The position numbers and the translations under genes were made by a program. From a virus, in IMG/VR virus record IMGVR_UViG_3300021424_000190, positions 1 through 28,118 of that record: DNA of 28,118 nucleotides; one strand, given 5' to 3'. A model generated the notes under the pieces. It saw only the letters and a program-made list of their open reading frames with translations, searched no databases and was not told the DNA's origin. Of this stretch, positions 22,401 to 28,118 are shown piece after piece (within the stretch, counting starts at the first letter, position 1; the number at the start of each line of letters is the position of its first letter).

Positions 22401-25400
22401 GACGGGTTTCGTGACATCCAGAATAAGACCATTTGTTGTTGCTTGGGCAAACTCAATTCGATCTTGAACCTGAAGTTCAATGAACTCAAATGCTTGTTGA
22501 GCATTGGCTGCCTGCTCGATGCCAGGAATTCGTGGCTGGATGATTACCTTATTTGCCAGAGGTTCAGCGCCTCCGCCTCCTATAGCATTTAGCGTGCCGT
22601 CTGGACCAATCGTTAGATTTTCGCCTACTTTGATACCGCCAAGCTGCGCAGCGGATGCAACTTTAAGGGAAAGACCCCCAATAGCGTCAAGGTTTATACC
22701 ATTTGAGTTCGGAGTAGGAACGTAAACAGCGCCAAGGTCAAATGCAGTGGCTTTGTTTAGGGTGAGAGCAACATTGAGTCCTGTTCCTGCGACAGGAGCT
22801 GTAGTGGACACAGTAATGCCATCATTGGTGGATGTGATTACATCTACTCTGTTCCACAGAGCGGTCGCTTCTGCCTCCAATGCGGTCTGAACGTTTGAAG
22901 CAGATATCCCTGGAATTGGAGTTACAGCAACCAAGGAAGCGGTTGTGTTTCGGTTTTCGTAGTCAATGCAGAACCATTCGGCAACTTGACCTGGCTCTTT
23001 TTGAACGATAAACCAGTCACCTGGCTGAACATAAACAGCTGGAATGACCGCTCCCGGAGGACCTTTGTCACCACCGATGGTAACAATGACGTAGTAGTTA
23101 TCGGGAACCGCTGAAGCAGGAGGAACTTGCTGACCGGCAACGAAGCCCACGGCTTTACCTACCACTGTGGCTTGAACAACAACTCCTCGCGCCGAATCGT
23201 AGGTACCAGCGAGAGTGCTTGAACCAGTGAGGGCCTCTACTTTAGCATTTAGGCCCGCAATTGCGGCTTGAGTGCAAACGAGAGATTGAGAAGTGCCCGT
23301 AATATCGTTGGTTAGTTGAACAATGCCCTTCTGCGTAAGATCTGCGTAGGCGACAGCGATCTTGGCGGTAGTTCCGTCAACACCCGGCACCACAGGGGAA
23401 ACGGTGCAAGTGATGCCGTCAGAGTCGGCAAGAACAAACTCCACTCGATCTTGAACTTGGTTCTCGATCCCTTGAAGAGCTTCTTGAACGTTGGCAGCGG
23501 TCTCGATACCAACGATGGGTGTCCTCATTAACACTTGATCTGAATACACTGTTGAGGCATCAGCCGCATTCAGTGTTCCATCTGTGTCAATAGTAAGCCC
23601 TTTACCAACCTTCACACCGCCAAGTGTAGTGGTGGAAGCAATCTTCAGAGAGATTACGCCACTAGTTGACAAGTCAATACCACCATCAGTTGTTTGAGGG
23701 ACGACCACACCACCAAGATCGGTTTCGGAAGCCGCATTCAGTTGGATCGTAACGTCAATTCCAGTGCCTGGAACTGGCGCTGTGGCGGTGATGGTGATTC
23801 CGTCATTCAGACTTGTAATCCGGTCGATTGCCTCCCACAGCTGACCAGCAATCTCTTCCATTCCAGTCTGGACATTGGAAGCAGAAAGGCCTGGAATTGA
23901 TGCGAGAGAAACAAGAACGGCAGCAGTTGTGCGATTATCAAAGTCAATGACCAACCATTCGGAAACACCAGCATCTGCTTGAACAATATACCAGTCTCCG
24001 GGTTGAACACCACGCGGGGGAACCACAGCTCCCGGAGGTCCTTTTGAACCGCCAATGGTGACAATCACAAAGTAGTTGTCAGGAACAATGTTGGCCGGAG
24101 GAGCTTGTTGACCTGGGACAAAGCCGTGGATGGAGCCGGCAACGGTGACGTTGACCATGACTCCATTGAGAGCGTCATATGTACCTGCGAGAACGTTGAC
24201 TCCGACAAGAGCTTGAATCTCTGCCTCCATAATTGAGGCGGCACGCTGAGTGATAGCGAGCTCTTCAGAAGTTCCTGTCAGATCGTTCGTAAGTTGAACA
24301 ATACCTTTCTGTGTGGTGTTAGAATAGTCCAGACCCAGCCGAAGTGTCGTTCCGTCGTTGGAAGCATCAAGAGAATCTTCCTCAACTACAACAGGTGTTA
24401 CGACTTTGACTTGTAAACCTTCGGTGGTAGGAACAACGAACTCAACGCGATCTTGAACTTGAAGTTCAATCAGCTCCAGGGCGTTCTGAACGTTAGTCGC
24501 CGTCTTAATTCCGGCGATGGGGATAACCGAAATGTTAGATGCTTGGGCCGTGATGTTTTCATAGTCAATCAAGAACCAAGTGGGAGTTGTTCCCAAGTCT
24601 GCTTGACAAATGTACCAGTCACCAGCTTGAGAGCGCTCTGGACCATTTGGTCCCAATCCACCGCCAACGGTGATGATAACATAGTAGTTGTCGATGTTTG
24701 TTGAAGGAGCGGGGAGATTTTGCCCAACGACAAATCCCTTAACAGCACCAGCAGGTGTTGCATAAACTAGCTTTCCTGTCTGTGCGTTATATGTTCCTGC
24801 CAGAATGTTAATACCAGATAGCGTTTGAACTTCGCTTTGAATTTCAACAAGTGCTTTTTGAACGTTATCTGCAGCAACTCCGGGAATGGGTGCCACTGCA
24901 ACTTGCGATGCATCAATAGCACCCACACTCAGTGTGCCATCACTTGTAACCAGCAGTCCAGAGCCTACTTTGATGCCGCCGATGGTAACGCCTGTTGCGG
25001 GAAGAAGGGAGATTGTTCCAGAAACGAAGATGGGTCCACCAGCAAGTCCCGGACCAGTGAAGATGCTCGTCACTGTTCCAGAGTCGCCTCCGCCGCCGCC
25101 GCCGCCGCCACCACTGCTGTCTCCTCCAGAGGAGCCACCATTCGGGAGGAACGAAGAGGTAGTGCCAGCAGGACGACCTGTTGATAGTTGCCGTACAGCT
25201 CCTTCGGATACGAGGTTTCCTTCCTCATCACCGCCTGTTGCGGTCAGAGATCCGCCCCAGATGGTGGTAGCCAGATAGTCAAAGTACTGTTTGGCTGGAA
25301 TTTGATTTCGGAGGTATTCTGGTAAGCCTTTCGAATATGTCAGACGTCCAGCGCTATGGAAGGAGTGCGAAAGAGCCGCAAGAGAGGAGTTAATAGCAAA

Positions 25401-28118
25401 CTCCAAAGGCCACGGGCCAGTTGCAGTGGCATAGCCAGCCTGAGGCTCAGGCTCAGCGTAGATCTCTTGAAGCGTGATGTTTCGATTGTGGAACACACGC
25501 GGAACAAGAAGGGCTTTGATGTCCTCATCCTTGTAACCCATCACCCGGAGGAAACGGATCATGGCACCCTTTGATGGTGACCAATCGAAATCATAATCCT
25601 CCGAATTGACAACGACGTTCTCCTTTTGGAGCATCATTGAAGAGCCAGAGTCCCAATCTTGTATCGTCGCAGTGTTGTAGAGACCTCTAATCATCGTTAG
25701 AGTCTTTGTTGCGGCATCAACACCGATAATCTGAACGTATTCAATTCGTCCCTTGTATTTGGTGTTGGTGATAGACATCACCACAAACTCTTTCTGAGGG
25801 CTAGGAATCTTAGATACGTCGTTGACTGTTACGGTTGTCTGAAGAGGTAGAAGAATCTCAGTTGTGTCAGTAACAACTGTAGTGACTGGAACGTCATATC
25901 GGAGTAGGCCTTTTGTAGGAGTGCCGTTGTCGATGTTTACAGCATTATCGAGGAAGTAATTATCAAGTGTCCCTGAATCGCCTCGGAAATATGTGCCTTC
26001 CGGATACAGTGTTCGATAAGGGTCTGGAGCGTAATTGCCTTGGAATGTGTCTTCAACCAGAACTTGTACTTCGGTGGAAGCAGTAACTGCCCAAGGGGAA
26101 TTTGTTTGGAGTGGGTTGAGTTTTATTTCTCCTGTCGGTTCAAGAGAGCCGTTATAGTAAACTCCGTTCCACTGGTTGTTAGCAGCGGCATACCAGTTAC
26201 GATCAGCAAACGTGACATATCCACCATGCGGATTATCAAGAGTCGGCTCCCACGGACGAGCTCCATCGCACAGTTGGAGCGAAGTGTAATACTGAGAGCC
26301 ACCCACACGGTTGAGGAGAACCTCATTCATTTCCGGTGAGTTACCTGCCTCGGCAGTTTCGCTAAATGCGACTTGGAATACTCGACCCCAACCACCACTT
26401 GGACCAGGGTCAAGTTGAACACCTGGACGATATAGATTCGCACCTGTGGTAGTTTGGTTGAGACGGAGAACCTTACCGTATGTTGGAGCTAGGTGAGATG
26501 TCGTGGAGTTCCCAAGGATGAGGGAGTACACACGATCTGCCAGAGGGCGGGGGTCAGACCAACGGGAAATGTACGGAGAATCCCAGAAAGGCATCGAAGG
26601 GATGCTGAAAGCATCTCCAATTGGGAAGGACGAATCCTGTGTGCGAACACGAAGAGTGCAAGTGCCGTTCTGCCTGAATACGACAGTTGGGAGACCGTCG
26701 CGAGCAAAGATCGCTTTGTATGTTAGGTCAGGCGACGCTTTAACATAGATTGCAGTGTCTGGTGCAAGAGAATACGGAAGCAGGTTGATGGGTTGGAAAC
26801 CTGAAGTCAGCTCGATTAGCTGGACCGTGGGATCTATCGGATCTATCTTTACTTTAGAAACCTGGGCTCCCAAAGTAATGGAAATGGAGGAAATTGCTTG
26901 CTCTTTGGTAATTCTTGTTGGAACGCGAATGCCCTGGAAGACAAATCCTGCATTCTCAGGGATAGGAGCAATTGTAAGTGAATCCTGACCAAGACGGTAG
27001 AAACCTTCAGAACGCAGAGCGTTTAGACCGAAGTTAGAGGATGAGTTGGTTGAAGTGATGGAGCCACCATTCAGAGCCCAATATCCGACAGCAAGGCCAA
27101 TAGTCCATACAGAATCTACTTGAACATAACCACGATTGGTTGCTCGAATGCCAAAGTGACGGAAGTCAGTGTAGAAATCAGGAACGCCAGTGAATTTGTC
27201 CCCAACTTTCTGGGTTACATAGTGGAAGCGGATATTGGTTACATCAGTAGCGTTCAGAAACTCAAGCTGAGCCTCAACACTTACTTCACTCGAGGACTCC
27301 GGACGGAACGCAGGAGGAATGGACTGCCAAGTAGCATATTCAAGTGTGTACCACTTCGTTACTTTTGTGCCAGACTCGTCCTGTATGGTAGTGTAAACGT
27401 CATACGCTGCCGGGTCATTCTGAATGGAAACGATGCTGAAAGCGTCAACAATTGCAGAGCGGAAGCCACTGATGATGTCGCCGTCCTGCTCCAGACCGCA
27501 CATGCCATAATTGGATCGCAGTGTGCAGTTGCTCACATAAGGTGAGGAATTGTTTGTGGTATTTGCTCTCGTGCTATCAATTAGTGACGAAGGAACATTC
27601 GCCACAATTGTTGTTTCGCCAGGATTGGCGATCTCTGCTTGGTTGGTTTTTCCTGAGAAAGTTTCAGGATATGCTTTTTGAATTTTGATGTAGAACTCGT
27701 TGAGTTCAGCTTGAGACGCAGGGAAAAGCGCACGAAGACGGTTGTGAGAGCGACCTTCCCACACACAAGTCGCCAGAAGTCCAATGCTTTGAGGGGAAAT
27801 CGGGAGCTGAGTTCTTACAACGTAATTCGCTTCAGTTTGACGAATGAACGTGTATGAAAGTAGGAAGGTGGTGGGAGTTAGTGGGAAGGCGTAGTAGTAG
27901 CCTGATGCGATACCCGCAGCGGTGGATCCCGAAATCGGTCTTTGGTCGGCACCTGAAGTGAACTGGAAATATACGCGATCGTTAAGTCCCAGAGTGTGTG
28001 GTCGACTTGAAACAAATACGCCTTCTCCGGCTTGTCCTGTTTCAAAGTTGGAGACCTTGATCTCTGAAACCTTGTCACGGAACGAGCATGTTTCCACCAA
28101 AGAGTTTCCGGTCCACTT
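19410..28118 (-). CDS. Giant repetitive virion adhesin/tail fibre (5'-partial, at least 2,900 aa)
   Basis: The frame is open to the window edge, so the N-terminus lies outside. About 2,902 residues are visible; numbering below counts from the codon at 28100. The first ~985 residues are a non-repetitive structural region with late stretches such as FLRVMGYKDEDIKALLVPRV and YSKGLPEYLRNQIPAKQYFDYLATTIWGG, which I associate with large cyanophage structural proteins. A Gly/Ser/Asp linker follows (about 985-1006, nine consecutive Gly). Then comes one partial and five tandem modules of 322-334 residues, and a 75-residue C-terminal cap (DAPFDGSRTQFQMLVEG...FSSAPPSGATFY). Each module contains QDR(V/I)EF, a GIVQLTND fibre repeat, LAGTY, GDW(F/Y)IVQ, SNVQ and GG(I/V)KVG.(G/N)LTI..DGTL. 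Probably a very long fibre or adhesin. Function is inferred. Confidence 0.78.
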   Translation of the reverse strand, partial: KWTGNSLVETCSFRDKVSEIKVSNFETGQAGEGVFVSSRPHTLGLNDRVYFQFTSGADQRPISGSTAAGIASGYYYAFPLTPTTFLLSYTFIRQTEANYVVRTQLPISPQSIGLLATCVWEGRSHNRLRALFPASQAELNEFYIKIQKAYPETFSGKTNQAEIANPGETTIVANVPSSLIDSTRANTTNNSSPYVSNCTLRSNYGMCGLEQDGDIISGFRSAIVDAFSIVSIQNDPAAYDVYTTIQDESGTKVTKWYTLEYATWQSIPPAFRPESSSEVSVEAQLEFLNATDVTNIRFHYVTQKVGDKFTGVPDFYTDFRHFGIRATNRGYVQVDSVWTIGLAVGYWALNGGSITSTNSSSNFGLNALRSEGFYRLGQDSLTIAPIPENAGFVFQGIRVPTRITKEQAISSISITLGAQVSKVKIDPIDPTVQLIELTSGFQPINLLPYSLAPDTAIYVKASPDLTYKAIFARDGLPTVVFRQNGTCTLRVRTQDSSFPIGDAFSIPSMPFWDSPYISRWSDPRPLADRVYSLILGNSTTSHLAPTYGKVLRLNQTTTGANLYRPGVQLDPGPSGGWGRVFQVAFSETAEAGNSPEMNEVLLNRVGGSQYYTSLQLCDGARPWEPTLDNPHGGYVTFADRNWYAAANNQWNGVYYNGSLEPTGEIKLNPLQTNSPWAVTASTEVQVLVEDTFQGNYAPDPYRTLYPEGTYFRGDSGTLDNYFLDNAVNIDNGTPTKGLLRYDVPVTTVVTDTTEILLPLQTTVTVNDVSKIPSPQKEFVVMSITNTKYKGRIEYVQIIGVDAATKTLTMIRGLYNTATIQDWDSGSSMMLQKENVVVNSEDYDFDWSPSKGAMIRFLRVMGYKDEDIKALLVPRVFHNRNITLQEIYAEPEPQAGYATATGPWPLEFAINSSLAALSHSFHSAGRLTYSKGLPEYLRNQIPAKQYFDYLATTIWGGSLTATGGDEEGNLVSEGAVRQLSTGRPAGTTSSFLPNGGSSGGDSSGGGGGGGGGDSGTVTSIFTGPGLAGGPIFVSGTISLLPATGVTIGGIKVGSGLLVTSDGTLSVGAIDASQVAVAPIPGVAADNVQKALVEIQSEVQTLSGINILAGTYNAQTGKLVYATPAGAVKGFVVGQNLPAPSTNIDNYYVIITVGGGLGPNGPERSQAGDWYICQADLGTTPTWFLIDYENITAQASNISVIPIAGIKTATNVQNALELIELQVQDRVEFVVPTTEGLQVKVVTPVVVEEDSLDASNDGTTLRLGLDYSNTTQKGIVQLTNDLTGTSEELAITQRAASIMEAEIQALVGVNVLAGTYDALNGVMVNVTVAGSIHGFVPGQQAPPANIVPDNYFVIVTIGGSKGPPGAVVPPRGVQPGDWYIVQADAGVSEWLVIDFDNRTTAAVLVSLASIPGLSASNVQTGMEEIAGQLWEAIDRITSLNDGITITATAPVPGTGIDVTIQLNAASETDLGGVVVPQTTDGGIDLSTSGVISLKIASTTTLGGVKVGKGLTIDTDGTLNAADASTVYSDQVLMRTPIVGIETAANVQEALQGIENQVQDRVEFVLADSDGITCTVSPVVPGVDGTTAKIAVAYADLTQKGIVQLTNDITGTSQSLVCTQAAIAGLNAKVEALTGSSTLAGTYDSARGVVVQATVVGKAVGFVAGQQVPPASAVPDNYYVIVTIGGDKGPPGAVIPAVYVQPGDWFIVQKEPGQVAEWFCIDYENRNTTASLVAVTPIPGISASNVQTALEAEATALWNRVDVITSTNDGITVSTTAPVAGTGLNVALTLNKATAFDLGAVYVPTPNSNGINLDAIGGLSLKVASAAQLGGIKVGENLTIGPDGTLNAIGGGGAEPLANKVIIQPRIPGIEQAANAQQAFEFIELQVQDRIEFAQATTNGLILDVTKPVATAYDGTTLQIGLKSASTTEPGIVQLTNDPSGISEVIAPTQFALSVLNAKVDALVGVNILAGTYNAKTGLMVTTTAAGYAKGFRAGGIPPAARTDLDNYYVIVIVTGTVGPPGAVVPVTGAQSGDWFIVQDDIGVPEWLLIDFENRDVVAANVYLAPVTGLGASNVQSGFTEVTGKLWSAFGTIQSGNDGITVTQSPYTPGLLGTATISLNPANSVDLGGVYVGPFVGLNLTASGGLSVAAASAAHIGGIRVGKGLTIDADGILSTDGSGQASGIQIDKIPGIDGARTVQEGLEALELQAQDRVEFCKVDGLGLAATVSAPSLTSNQGTTITLTPVVATVGVQGFTTLTNDFTGTSETLALSQKAAAQLNSKIEAITGGNVLAGTYDSNTGLVVTTTPAGSPYFRINQQAPAASGIPDNYYLLVVKSGQIGPPGAVVPATGVQSGDWFVVENTPTFPAAWITIDFENETTTASQVSLSTVPGLSATNVQTGIEQLEVKAEKSITNVTAPGVDALSITLTAPSPGGREAQIRLGPATQVDLGGVFVQGPSSGILLGGNGSLSLAIASATQLGGVKVGRNLTIDPDGTLNASEGSKQASDIIVNPLISGITSATNVQLALEALELQVQDRVEFCNVGGAGGLSAGISPPIRSSNDGTTLTINTLRANVGTVGVTQLTNDVTGSSEELALTQFAASQLNAKIAALTGSNVLAGTYNSRTGVVASVTPAGSAYLTVGAQAPAAGQVPDNYYVLVTTSGLIGPPGAVIPGTGVQSGDWFVVEREQGQPAAWVTIDFENTAIAAVNVSLSPVAGLSATNVQAGIAELEVKAENSFTNITATAADGLSVTNSGLGPNGRTCNITLGPATATDLGGVFVQPNVGLILGSNGALSLNVATATKLGGIKVGSGLSITPDGTLSASGGPGGVDVKLVLLDAPFDGSRTQFQMLVEGVAFAPKAAHYVMVAVGGIVQSAGNAYNTSGSIIIFSSAPPSGATFYSIGFG
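19640..24455 (-). repeat. Tandem ~1-kb coding repeats in the giant fibre gene
   Basis: A conserved QDRVEF-encoding anchor recurs at about 24448, 23446, 22459, 21493 and 20518. The periods are 1002, 987, 966 and 975 bases, all multiples of three. A second anchor (LAGTY) occurs six times, near 24790, 24180, 23205, 22212, 21245 and 20268. Copies have diverged at DNA level but keep the same motif order, so the array is old rather than freshly expanded. The 5' end of the array has a shortened unit with only about 606 bases between the first two LAGTY anchors. Confidence 0.85.
25082..25140 (-). repeat. Gly/Ser linker with (GGC)n tract
   Basis: A nearly pure CCG triplet run on the plus strand near 25086-25108 encodes nine Gly in a row, flanked by GGSSGGDSS. 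It separates the unique N-terminal region of the giant protein from the repeat array and probably acts as a flexible hinge. Slippage here would change length without breaking the frame. Confidence 0.75.

Overview
The window reads as part of a large tailed-phage genome, most likely a T4-like myovirus. It carries phage nucleic-acid metabolism genes (a T4 RNase H/FEN-type nuclease, ThyX thymidylate synthase, a DEDDh exonuclease and a 2OG-Fe(II) oxygenase). The rest is an unusually long run of tail-fibre genes. No ribosomal, tRNA, integrase or CRISPR features were seen. The mix of ThyX, fibre modules of the kind I associate with cyanophage structural proteins, and fibre genes without Shine-Dalgarno sequences points to a cyanobacterial host. 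That host call is inference only.

Layout. (1) Positions 1-3628, minus strand: an intrinsic terminator at the left edge, then, in transcription order from the right, an OB-fold-like protein, a 76-aa protein, a DEDDh exonuclease, a 2OG-Fe(II) oxygenase, ThyX and a FEN-like 5' nuclease. They are tightly packed, with ATGA overlaps or very short gaps. (2) Positions 3644-4393, plus strand: one isolated gene with a C..TG...VDHH motif, divergent from one neighbour and overlapping the stop codon of the other. (3) Positions 4390-28118, minus strand: a roughly 24-kb adhesin and tail-fibre cluster. It starts upstream with a giant protein of at least 2,896 residues that runs off the right edge. Next come a collar protein, a collagen-like fibre, three T4 gp37/gp12-like needle-tip proteins, three short 'DGQLYP' fibres, a small accessory protein, a 722-aa fibre, another 'DGQLYP' fibre, two twin tip proteins, a four-Cys protein and a chaperone-like protein.

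How it works together. The fibre proteins appear to be built from a shared set of N-terminal, repeat, collar, tip and cap modules in different combinations. This suggests a phage with many receptor-binding proteins and extensive module shuffling. Two observations stand out. First, an 8-base motif, GGGTAAAA (coding strand), sits on or within two bases of a stop codon at every gap of more than 20 bases in the cluster. It divides the cluster into six translationally coupled units and is a candidate late promoter or processing signal. Second, three consecutive tip proteins carry six HxH motifs at a 9-residue (or near 9-residue) period. Each is followed, after a variable head, by a matching 9-residue-period return stretch. 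This predicts a metal-filled needle like the T4 gp37 tip.
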